A stretch of 10,972 nucleotides of DNA from Baffinella frigidus (Eukaryota; Cryptophyceae; Cryptomonadales; Baffinellaceae). Below, in pieces: positions 6,775 through 10,972 of this stretch. Position 1 is the first letter of the stretch, and each line of letters begins with the position of its first letter. The position numbers were made by a program, and so were the translations under genes. The stretch is from the NCBI GenBank assembly GCA_026770585.1, contig MU646500.1, positions 370,055 through 381,026 on the forward strand, given 5' to 3'. Below the pieces are notes generated by a model. The model saw only the letters and a program-made list of their open reading frames with translations, was not told the DNA's origin and did not search any database.

Positions 6775-6832
6775 GAGGTGGAGTTAGAATCCATCCGGAA
6801 AATGCTCGTATGAGCGGCCGTCAAGGGGTACA
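6775..6832 (+). other. Candidate additional exon with strong splice sites
   Basis: The segment is preceded by cctttttccGCAG and followed by GTAAGT, the best donor in the window. In phase 0, which exon 5 requires, it reads EVELESIRKMLV, then a TGA at 6811-6813, then AAVKGY. A second frame (entering with two bases) is open throughout. Neither frame joins exon 6 in phase and stays open, so it is left out of the gene model. It may be a decayed exon, an alternative terminal exon, or a mutated exon of an older gene version. Confidence 0.35.
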
Positions 6833-6899
6833 GTAAGTGGCACACTGCGTAGCATGTGCGGTTGTTTGGCAGTGCATCACCAATCTCTGTTTTTCGCAG

Positions 6900-6985
6900 G
6901 GCGTGATGCAGGCGATGGATTCCGTTGTGTTGGAGATCGATGAATCATACATATTGTTACTCAAGGACCAATGCATTCCTTCCGT
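6900..6985 (+). pseudogene. Exon 6-like copy 3
   Basis: After ctgtttttcGCAG the frame reads GVMQAMDSVVLEIDESYILL, then LKDQCIPS, and stays open through the following palindromic element and the trinucleotide-like tract to 7223. The acceptor is strong. No clear donor ends it where exon 6 ends, so the exon boundary is uncertain; the right edge given here is where the palindromic element begins. Confidence 0.45.
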
Positions 6986-7026
6986 AGGAACCCCCCTATG
7001 TCCCTACGGGTTGCCTACCGTAGGGT
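6981..7026. repeat. Short palindromic element CCGTAGG/CCTACGG, copy a
   Basis: CCGTAGG...CCTACGG forms a 7-bp stem around a C-rich loop (aacccccctatgtc), followed by ttgCCTACCGTAGGG. Related copies are at 7331-7370 and, partly doubled, at 7626-7696. The three lie between exon 6-like copies, so they were either amplified with the array or inserted as small mobile elements. Confidence 0.75.
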
Positions 7027-7047
7027 CATTTAGCAAAGCTGACACGC

Positions 7048-7072
7048 GTGGCGGGCAAACGAGGCGATGCTG
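7048..7072 (+). pseudogene. Exon 6 internal fragment
   Basis: GTGGCGGGCAAACGAGGCGA followed by TGCTG matches the middle of exon 6 (residues WRANEA) and of the 7755 copy, but is fused directly to the spacer motif gctgacacg without the exon's start. It looks like a recombination or deletion junction inside the array. Confidence 0.65.
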
Positions 7073-7109
7073 CGTAGATCACTCATGTACTCGTTGTGGG
7101 CATCACAGG

Positions 7110-7223
7110 ATGGTTGTCGAACGTAATAGAAGTGATAGTACTACTCTTACTGGCGATTGTAATAGCACTAGTATTAGTACTAGCAATATTACTAATACTA
7201 GTGAGATTACTGGTGACAGTTAG
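7110..7223. repeat. Trinucleotide-like AGT/ACT/ATT tract open in several frames
   Basis: About 110 bp is built of ACT, AGT, ATT, AAT and GGT-like triplets (for example ctagtattagtactagcaat), giving period-3 structure without an exact unit. One plus frame reads Ser/Thr/Asn-rich sequence, another reads an almost wholly aliphatic stretch of about 30 residues resembling a membrane helix, and one minus frame is also open. The simple composition explains the open frames; I do not call a protein. Confidence 0.6.
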
Positions 7224-7249
7224 CAAAGCGGACGAAACGTCTCTCTCAG

Positions 7250-7369
7250 GGCGTGACGCAGGCGACGGATGCCGAGTACGAAGAGCTTTTCGGCCCAAAT
7301 CGGGCCACCTTTCCGTTACCATATCCATATGAACCCCCCTATGCCCCTAAGGGTTGCCTACCGTAGGGT
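7250..7369 (+). pseudogene. Exon 6-like copy 4
   Basis: After gtctctctCAG the frame reads GVTQATDAEYEELFGPNRAT and continues to a TAG at 7364-7366. Its first residues match exon 6 and the DAEY.E start resembles DAEWRANE, then it diverges and enters the palindromic element. The acceptor is strong. It could act as an alternative terminal exon or be a decayed copy. Confidence 0.45.
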
Positions 7370-7370
7370 C
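7331..7370. repeat. Short palindromic element, copy b
   Basis: gaacccccctatgcccctaa followed by gggttgcctaccgtagggtc matches copy a (6981-7026) but lacks the first CCGTAGG arm and has CTAAGG in place of CTACGG. It lies in the spacer just before exon 6. Confidence 0.7.
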
Positions 7371-7486
7371 GTAGGTCTTATCGCTTCAGGGTTATCCAAA
7401 AATCCCTTGGAAGTCCGGTGTGTGGAAAGGACGAATGAATTGCAAAGGTGCAGGTTCGCAAAGGTGACACGAGACGTGTCTTGCAG

Positions 7487-7572
7487 GGGGTGACGCAGGC
7501 GATGGATGCCGAATGGCGGGCAAACGAGGCGATCCTGCTGCTCACCGAGGCCATCAAGGACCCCCAGGAGAG
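7487..7572 (+). CDS. Exon 6 of unrecognised gene (best-preserved array member)
   Basis: The exon encodes 28 residues, starting GVTQAMDAEWRANEAILLLT and ending EAIKDPQE, plus two bases of a split Arg codon (AG|G) completed by exon 7. The acceptor is gtgtcttGCAG; the donor is GTTCAA at 7573. The entry phase matches exon 5 and the exit phase matches exon 7. The sequence predicts one or two amphipathic helices. Five related copies surround it (6408, 6653, 6900, 7250 and 7755), so it sits in a tandem exon array and could be one of several alternative cassettes. The donor is not a strong consensus, so the right edge is less sure than the left. Confidence 0.75.
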
Positions 7573-7625
7573 GTTCAATCCACACAGCCCACACCGGGCT
7601 ACTAAGGCATTGTCAGTCCAAAAAA

Positions 7626-7696
7626 ACCCTCCTATGTCCCTACGGTATACCGTAGGAACCCCCCTATATCCCTACGGTATTGCCTACTGTAGGACC
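7626..7696. repeat. Short palindromic element, copy c (doubled)
   Basis: Two half-copies of the aaccCCCCTATgTCCCTACGG element are joined at a perfect 18-bp palindrome, CCTACGGTATACCGTAGG (7639-7656). The arrangement looks like two elements fused end to end, or one that copied itself by foldback. Confidence 0.8.
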
Positions 7697-7754
7697 TAGA
7701 GACTATGCACTGGGGGGTTATTCAAAATGCCTTGGAAGTGCGGTGTGTGGCCTC

Positions 7755-7820
7755 GCGATGGATGCCGAGTGGCGGGCAAACGCGGCGATGCTGGGGCTGA
7801 CCGATGCTCCTCAGGATCGC
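7755..7820 (+). pseudogene. Truncated exon 6 copy 6
   Basis: In the exon frame it reads AMDAEWRANAAMLGLTDAPQ and then DR, aligning with AMDAEWRANEAILLLTEAIK...PQER of exon 6 along nearly its full length. It lacks the first four codons and the AG acceptor: the flank reads tgtggcctcGCGATGG. It is therefore probably not spliced and is a 5'-deleted duplicate. Confidence 0.7.
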
Positions 7821-7954
7821 ACGGAGATGTCTCGAGACATTCCCGTAGGGAGGTCTCGCACACTCTAGAGAGCTTGCTTGAAATCAAGGACACGCGTGCG
7901 GGATACTTGTGGAGCCCTCCAAGGCTCCCACGGAGACGTCTCTGAGACATCCCC
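7820..7954. repeat. Pair of palindromic 26-bp direct repeats
   Basis: CACGGAGATGTCTCGAGACA at 7820 onward and CACGGAGACGTCTCTGAGAC at 7929 onward are direct repeats about 109 bp apart. The first contains a perfect 14-bp palindrome, ATGTCTCGAGACAT (7827-7840). Their function is unknown. Confidence 0.75.
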
Positions 7955-8127
7955 GAACGCACGAGTTGTTGCCCGAGACTCTCAACCATGGATCGCAAGG
8001 AGAGGTCTCATCCCCGCAAAAACGATTTATTGCTTTATTACTCTCGATACAGGACTTAGATAGGCCCTCAAGCTTTGAGTTGAGTGACACAATAGTCTGT
8101 GAGCCTGAAGAACGAGCCCGCCTCGGA

Positions 8128-8170
8128 AACGTGAGCTGTGCCAAACGAAAACGTGAGCTGTGCCAAACGA
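8128..8170. repeat. 21-bp unit in tandem, two copies
   Basis: The unit AACGTGAGCTGTGCCAAACG plus a final A occurs at 8128-8148 and 8150-8170, with one base between. The copies are identical, so the duplication is recent. It is intronic in the model. Confidence 0.95.
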
Positions 8171-8278
8171 TTGCTTCGTTTAGCGATTTTCGGTGCCCCG
8201 GAATCCAACAATGGCTACTTTTGCGGGGATTAGATGAAGCAAAGAAATGATGGTGAAGCAAATAATTGATGGGAGCAG

Positions 8279-8348
8279 GTCCGGGGGGAAGCCTGCGAGC
8301 GCGGCGGCGGCCAAGGCTTTTGAGGAGGCCGAGGCCGATCTCAACCAG
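8279..8348 (+). CDS. Exon 7 of unrecognised gene
   Basis: One base completes the Arg codon split from exon 6; then come 23 residues, SGGKPASAAAAKAFEEAEAD and LNQ, ending in phase 0 at the donor GTATCG. The acceptor is gggagCAG with a poor pyrimidine tract, so the exon start is less certain than its end. Gly/Ala-rich sequence leads into the acidic helix AFEEAEADL. Three more copies of this helix-coding segment lie downstream at 8871, 9061 and 9891. Confidence 0.7.
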
Positions 8349-8443
8349 GTATCGCACCCGCACACCATCAGGTCTATGTCCTTTTACATTCCTATGGGTA
8401 CATTTATTTATTTCGTGTAAATTCAAATTTGGGGTCTTTTCGA

Positions 8444-8541
8444 CCATTTCGCGAAATGGATCTGAAGGGCCACGTGTTTTCACATAAAGGTGCGAAAACA
8501 CTTGGCCCTTCACATCACCATATTATGGTGATCCCACGTGG
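8444..8541. repeat. Cluster of three adjacent palindromes, copy 1
   Basis: First is a perfect 16-bp palindrome, CCATTTCGCGAAATGG (8444-8459). Second are 19-bp arms TGAAGGGCCACGTGTTTTC (8463-8481) and GAAAACACTTGGCCCTTCA (8494-8512) with one mismatch around a 12-nt loop. Third is ATCACCATA-T-TATGGTGAT (8514-8532). A CCACGTGG palindrome follows (8534-8541). The flank ttcaaatttggggtcttttcg is conserved in the second copy. Confidence 0.95.
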
Positions 8542-8608
8542 ACCTTTTTGCCTCCGGGTGCGGTGTCTACGCCATGTCATTTGTCGCAATTTCAGCTACA
8601 AGTCTTTT

Positions 8609-8961
8609 TTGAAAAATTGTACCCGGATCCGAAATTTTGTATTTGGATCGGACGTGGAAAGGACGAGTAGCTGCGAAATGGATGGTGGCTACTTACCATT
8701 TAGTAACACGAAACGGACCGTTGCGTTCTGAAATTGTGACTCATGACCTGCCGTGGGTTTCTCCCCAAATCTGAGAAATCCCTGTGATGATACCAATATG
8801 GCCACAACGTATGAGAGCCAATTCGTTTGGACTTGGCCACACCGAAGTTGCTTTGTTGCTTTGTGCCAAGTTCACCAACGAGAAGACCGGGGGGAAGGCC
8901 TTCTCATTGGCCAATGCGTTTGAGGAGGCAGAGGCCGATCTCACGTTGGTGCACCCGAAGC
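8609..8961. other. Segment present only in duplication copy 1
   Basis: This part of copy 1 has no counterpart in copy 2, where agtctttt is joined by gtaaaa to ccctaactaccc. It contains an exon 7-like copy (8871-8948) and, at about 8784-8815, a diverged relative of the gatgatcccaac...ttggg segment seen at 9359 and 10268. Either copy 2 lost it by deletion or copy 1 gained it by insertion; deletion is simpler because its content relates to the gene. Confidence 0.7.
8871..8948 (+). CDS. Exon 7-like copy 2, intact splice sites
   Basis: After a T-rich tract ending gtgccAAG the frame encodes 26 residues, FTNEKTGGKAFSLANAFEEA and EADLTL, ending at the donor GTGCAC. It is in phase 0 at both ends, so it could be inserted between exons 7 and 8 without breaking the frame, adding a second TGGK-plus-AFEEAEADL segment. 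It aligns with SGGKP...AKAFEEAEADLNQ of exon 7. Codon bias is mostly retained. It may be a real additional exon, or an alternative to exon 7 only if an upstream exon with a matching phase is used. Confidence 0.5.
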
Positions 8962-9054
8962 CCCTAACTACCCTCACCCGTGGACCCTACGCCATAAACC
9001 CCTAAACCCCTGAACCCCTGAACCCCTGCACACCTAAACCCCTGAACACCTAAG
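8962..9054. repeat. CCCCTGAA/CCCCTAAA minisatellite, copy 1
   Basis: The sequence ccctaactaccctcacccgtggaccctac leads into CCCCTAAA and CCCCTGAA octamers. It recurs nearly unchanged at 9792-9884 (offset 830 bp). It is telomere-like and C-rich on the sense strand, and directly precedes an exon 7-like copy. Confidence 0.9.
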
Positions 9055-9060
9055 CCCTTA

Positions 9061-9106
9061 GTGGTAAAGGCTTTTGAGGAGGCGGAGGTGGACCTGAAGC
9101 AGGCAG
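9061..9106 (+). pseudogene. Exon 7-like copy 3
   Basis: The frame reads VVKAFEEAEVDLKQAG, with the donor GTATGT at 9107. It matches the second half of exon 7 only; the Gly/Ala-rich first half is replaced by minisatellite. Possible acceptors are the AG at 9053-9054 (phase 0) and at 9060-9061. The donor is good, but the exit phase (1) does not fit exon 8, so use in this gene would break the frame. Confidence 0.5.
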
Positions 9107-9111
9107 GTATG

Positions 9112-9260
9112 TGTGAGAGATCTCTCTCTCTCTCTCAGATCTCTCTCAGATCTCTCTCTCACACACATCACTCTCTCTCACATCTCTTGCTCTGACACAT
9201 CTCTATCTCACATCTCTCTGTTCACATCTCTCGCATCTCTCTCTCGCACACATCTATCTC

Positions 9261-9300
<40 letters not shown>

Positions 9301-9350
9301 TCTCTCTTTCAGATCTCTCTCTGATCTCTCTCTCTCAGCTCTCAGAGAGA
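9112..9350. repeat. CT-rich microsatellite, copy 1
   Basis: TCTCTCTC runs are interspersed with AGATCTCTCTCAGATC, CACATCTCT and GCATCTCT variants. It starts about 5 bp after the exon 7-like donor. The corresponding array in copy 2 (9942-10259) is about 79 bp longer. Confidence 0.95.
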
Positions 9351-9362
9351 GATCCCCGCGAT

Positions 9363-9386
9363 GATCCCAACTGGGCCACGTTGGGA
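9363..9386. repeat. Small inverted repeat ATCCCAAC...GTTGGGAT, copy 1
   Basis: Eight-bp perfect arms surround an 8-nt loop (tgggccac). Copy 2 at 10272-10295 keeps both arms while the loop has changed to acggccac. Confidence 0.85.
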
Positions 9387-9444
9387 TGATTACACACCCT
9401 GTATGACCCACCCTCTACCAGGAGGCTACGTCATTACCTTTGGA

Positions 9445-9528
9445 TTGCAACCCAAACCTCCAACCCCCGAACTCAAACCCCCAACCCCCAAACCTAAACC
9501 TCCAACCCCCAAACCAAAACCTCCAACC
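9445..9528. repeat. 21-bp C-rich minisatellite, copy 1
   Basis: Units of about 21 bp, AACCTCCAACCCCCAAACC with variable ends, repeat roughly four times. The matching array in copy 2 lies at about 10358-10462. The sense strand is C-rich. Confidence 0.9.
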
Positions 9529-9618
9529 CCGCACACCATCAGGTCTACGTCCTTTTAAATTAATTCCTATGGGTACATTTATTTATTTCGTGTAAATTCA
9601 AATTTGGGGTCTTTTCGA

Positions 9619-9707
9619 CCATTTCGCGAAATGGATCTGAAGGGCCACGTGTTTTCACATAAAGGTGCGAAAACACTTGGCCCTTCACATCACCATATTA
9701 TGGTGAT
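9619..9707. repeat. Cluster of three adjacent palindromes, copy 2
   Basis: All three palindromes of the 8444-8532 cluster are preserved exactly, including the single mismatch in the second. The following CCACGTGG has changed to CCACGTAG, so the conserved part stops at the third palindrome. Confidence 0.95.
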
Positions 9708-9890
9708 CCCACGTAGACCTTTTCGCCTCCGGGTGCGGTGTGTCTACGCCAGGTCATTTGTCGGAATTTCAGCTACAAGTCTTTTGTAAAACCCTAACTA
9801 CCCTCACCCGTGGACCCTACACCATAAACCCCTAAACCCCTGAACCCCTGAACCCCTGCACACCTAAACCCCTGAACACCTAAGCCCTTG

Positions 9891-9936
9891 GTGGCGAAGG
9901 CTTTTGAGGAGGCGGAGGTGGACCTGAATCAGGCAG
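9891..9936 (+). pseudogene. Exon 7-like copy 4
   Basis: The frame reads VAKAFEEAEVDLNQAG, followed by the donor GTATGT. Compared with copy 3 (9061-9106), the near acceptor CTTAG has become CTTGG, leaving only the more distant CTAAG at about 9884. Residues AKAFEEAE.DLNQ are closer to exon 7 than those of copy 3. Confidence 0.5.
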
Positions 9937-9941
9937 GTATG

Positions 9942-10259
9942 TGTGAGAGATCTCTCTCTCTCTCAGATCTCTCTCAAATCTCTCTCCCACACACATCTCT
10001 CTCACACACATCTCTTGCTGTCACACATCTCTATCTCACATCTCTCTGTTCACATCTCTCGCATCTCTCTCTCTCTCACATCTCTCTCGCATCTCTCTCT
10101 CTCTCTCTCTCAAACACGGGGTACAGTAAGTGGCACAATGCGCAGCATGTGCGGCGCTGACGCTGGTTGTTTGGCAATAAATTATCTCTCTCTCGGTCTC
10201 TCTCTCTCTGATCTCTCTTTCAGATCTCTCCCTGGTCTCTCTCTCAGCTCTCAGAGAGA
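9942..10259. repeat. CT-rich microsatellite, copy 2, with insertion
   Basis: This is a CT array like 9112-9350, but interrupted at about 10112-10185 by non-CT sequence related to 6825-6871 (ggggtacagtaagtggcaca...gcagcatgtgcgg...ggttgtttggca). Confidence 0.95.
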
Positions 10260-10271
10260 GAACCCCGCGAT

Positions 10272-10295
10272 GATCCCAACACGGCCACGTTGGGA
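10272..10295. repeat. Small inverted repeat ATCCCAAC...GTTGGGAT, copy 2
   Basis: The arms are identical to those at 9363-9386, with a changed loop. Confidence 0.85.
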
Positions 10296-10357
10296 TGATT
10301 ACATACCCTGTATTACCCACCCTCTACCAGGAGGCTATGTCATCGCCTTGGGATTGC

Positions 10358-10462
10358 AACCCAAACCTCCAACCCCCAAACCCAAACCATCAACCTCCAA
10401 ACCCAATCCTCCAACCCCCAAACCCAATCCTCCAACACCCAAACCCAAACCTCCAACCTCCA
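10358..10462. repeat. 21-bp C-rich minisatellite, copy 2
   Basis: About five units of CCAACCCCCAAACCCAAACCT or CCAACCCCCAAACCCAATCCT follow the duplicated inverted repeat. Read on the minus strand it gives Gly/Trp/Val repeat frames, which I regard as artefacts. Confidence 0.9.
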
Positions 10463-10465
10463 ACA

Positions 10466-10688
10466 TGCAGCAACACACCACCAGGACCCAAAAACGAAAC
10501 ATTTGGACCACCCCCTAGTCCGTAGCGACCGATCCCTCTCATGGAAGAGGGCTGGTGCCGGCCATGGCGGCATCGAATCAAACCAAAGCTCCACGTTGCG
10601 TTTTGATGTTTGAAAAGGGGGTATGGTGCATCGGGTTCATTTTCACTAGCGTGGCCTGAAGAAACGTCATTCTCCGCAACAGTTCCAG
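10466..10688 (+). other. 3' end of intron 7, unique sequence
   Basis: No gene is seen. The last bases, gtcattctccgcaacagttcCAG, form a reasonable pyrimidine tract and acceptor for exon 8. Confidence 0.5.
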
Positions 10689-10741
10689 GCTGCGGAGGAC
10701 AAGGTCAACGCGATCCTCACCAAGAACCTCAAGGGGAAAGG
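10689..10741 (+). CDS. Exon 8 of unrecognised gene (last exon in window)
   Basis: The exon encodes 17 residues, AAEDKVNAILTKNLKGK, plus two bases (GG) of the next codon. The donor GTGCGT at 10742 resembles the GTGCGC donor of exon 5. It enters in phase 0, as exon 7 leaves, and would extend the exon 7 helix (EEAEADLNQ + AAEDKVNAIL). Codon bias is strongly GC3. The frame stays open past the donor into telomere-like repeat, so the splice call rests on the change in composition. The gene continues beyond the right edge. Confidence 0.7.
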
Positions 10742-10752
10742 GTGCGTCGCCC

Positions 10753-10972
10753 TGAACCCTCAACCCTCAACCCTAAATCCTGAATCCTAAATCCTAAACC
10801 CTTATCCCTCAACCCCGACCCCCAAACCCTGAACCCTCAACCCTAAACCATACACCATACACCATAAACTCTCAACCCTGAACCCCAAACCCCAATGTAC
10901 ACCTGAACCCTGAACCCTGCACCCTACACCCTAAACCCTACGCCCCAAACCCCAAACCCCAAACCCCAAACC
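10753..10972. repeat. Degenerate telomere-like repeat after the exon 8 donor
   Basis: CCCTCAA, CCTAAAT, CCATACA, CCCTGAA, CCCTACA and finally CCCCAAA units of mostly 7 bp fill the window to its right edge. It begins about 10 nt after the donor GTGCGT, so it would be the start of intron 8. The C-rich strand is again the sense strand. Confidence 0.9.

Larger units (their letters stand above)
6400..7820 (+). repeat. Tandem array of exon 6-like copies with intron-like spacers
   Basis: A unit of acceptor-like AG followed by GGCGTGACGCAGGCGATGGA recurs at 6408, 6653, 6900, 7250 and 7487, and in a truncated form at 7755 (spacings about 245, 247, 350, 237 and 256 bp). Between copies, spacer motifs also repeat: gatgaatcctacatattgttacta-aaggaccaatg, ttagcaaagctgacacg, and ccttggaagtgcggtgtgtgg. 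The copy at 7487 has the longest exon-like frame and a donor and is taken as exon 6. The others are in various states of decay, so this is a local exon-intron amplification. Confidence 0.85.
7573..8278 (+). other. Intron 6, with repeats and a truncated exon 6 copy
   Basis: The 706-nt intron holds a palindromic element (7626-7696), the truncated exon 6 copy (7755-7820), a pair of 26-bp direct repeats (7820-7954), and a 21-bp tandem pair (8128-8170). It ends ...gatgggagCAG. A 209-residue minus-strand frame (7884-8513) crosses it and exon 7 in antisense, without domain support. Confidence 0.6.
8358..9528. repeat. Tandem segmental duplication, copy 1 (about 1.17 kb)
   Basis: Starting with CCGCACACCATCAGGTCTA just inside intron 7, this block contains, in order, the triple-palindrome region, unique sequence with an exon 7-like copy (8871-8948), the CCCCTGAA minisatellite, another exon 7-like copy (9061-9106), a CT array, a small inverted repeat, and a 21-bp minisatellite. 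The same order recurs in copy 2 from 9529. Copy 1 has about 350 bp (8609-8961) that copy 2 lacks. Confidence 0.9.
9529..10465. repeat. Tandem segmental duplication, copy 2
   Basis: This block repeats copy 1 in order. The triple-palindrome region is at 9529-9786, the minisatellite and exon 7-like copy at 9792-9936, the CT array at 9942-10259, the inverted repeat at 10272-10295, and the 21-bp minisatellite after 10358. It lacks the segment equivalent to 8609-8961 and has gained a roughly 70-bp insertion in the CT array. The similarity is high enough in the non-repetitive parts to suggest a fairly recent event. Confidence 0.9.
4484..10741 (+). other. Predicted eight-exon gene, product unrecognised, 3' end beyond window
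   Basis: Eight plus-strand open segments can be joined using GT...AG introns with matching phases at every junction: 0/0, 0/0, 1/1, 0/0, 0/0, 2/2 and 0/0. Donors are GTGCAT, GTCGCT, GTAAGC, GTTTGG, GTGCGC, GTTCAA and GTATCG, then GTGCGT after exon 8. Acceptors are CAG or AAG. The model has 731 exonic nt in 6.26 kb, encoding 243 residues plus two bases. Exon codons strongly favour G or C in third position, unlike the introns. The start ATG has A at -3 and G at +4. I do not recognise the protein. From exon 3 into exon 5 the pattern (EGRITLK...GDLFIEV...VWVPKAAF...KKGDTLRVEA) faintly recalls an S1/OB-fold strand order. The rest of the C-terminal part is predicted helical. Confidence 0.7.

Noticed and set aside
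7884-8513. 209-residue minus-strand frame
   Set aside because: It runs antisense to exon 7 and through a palindrome cluster, with no motif and no splice support.
8429-8731. 100-residue frame, partly repeated at 9604-9789
   Set aside because: The repetition is explained by the segmental duplication; the frame covers palindromes and shifts after the copies diverge.
9943-10518. 191-residue plus-strand frame after the exon 7-like copy
   Set aside because: It consists of the CT array (Ser/Leu) and the C-rich minisatellite (Pro/Lys) read through; both are simple repeats.
1-10972. CRISPR array
   Set aside because: The repeats are telomere-like, microsatellite or exon duplicates with no constant repeat separated by unique equal-length spacers, and the DNA is eukaryotic.
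1-10972. tRNA, rRNA or spliceosomal RNA genes
   Set aside because: I found no cloverleaf with matching A and B boxes and no recognisable rRNA or snRNA core by eye; a covariance-model scan would be decisive.

Overview
This is eukaryotic nuclear DNA, very rich in repeats. There is no bacterial-style gene packing. Arabidopsis-type telomere repeats (CCCTAAA on the plus strand) occur as a perfect block and as long degenerate tracts. Short GC-rich open segments are flanked by GT...AG intron signals. This suggests an alga-grade protist or other lineage with TTTAGGG telomeres; I cannot name the group.

Positions 1-4480 hold no gene I can support. In order they contain: a G-rich GGGGGTT tract (1-46); a GC-rich block with overlapping open frames (about 240-710); a roughly 150-170 bp GC-rich tandem repeat (950-1375); degenerate GACGCGTGTG and CACTAAA repeats (1500-1760); a 160-bp unit present twice (1764-2083); a perfect (CCCTAAA)12 array (2627-2710) followed by unique AT-richer DNA; a degenerate telomere-like tract (3140-3540); and a perfect 33-bp-arm foldback (3951-4036) with a second inverted repeat beside it (4038-4127).

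From 4484 to the right edge I can build one plus-strand gene: exons 4484-4612, 4714-4860, 4993-5089, 5680-5741, 5972-6058, 7487-7572, 8279-8348 and 10689-10741. All seven introns are GT...AG and every exon joins in the correct phase, giving 731 nt (243 codons plus 2 nt) of open reading frame that leaves the window unfinished. I do not recognise the protein. Its middle is beta-rich and faintly OB/S1-like; its end is alpha-helical and rich in Ala/Glu/Lys.

The introns are the striking part. Intron 4 is almost entirely CCCTAAA/CCCCAAA-like repeat. Intron 5 opens with about 230 nt of CT microsatellite and carries four decayed copies of exon 6; a fifth lies in intron 6. Intron 7 (2.3 kb) is a tandem duplication of about 1.2 kb that carries three further copies of exon 7, CT arrays and palindromic elements. 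Exons 6 and 7 have thus been multiplied locally, leaving exon copies that are either decayed or usable as alternative exons.
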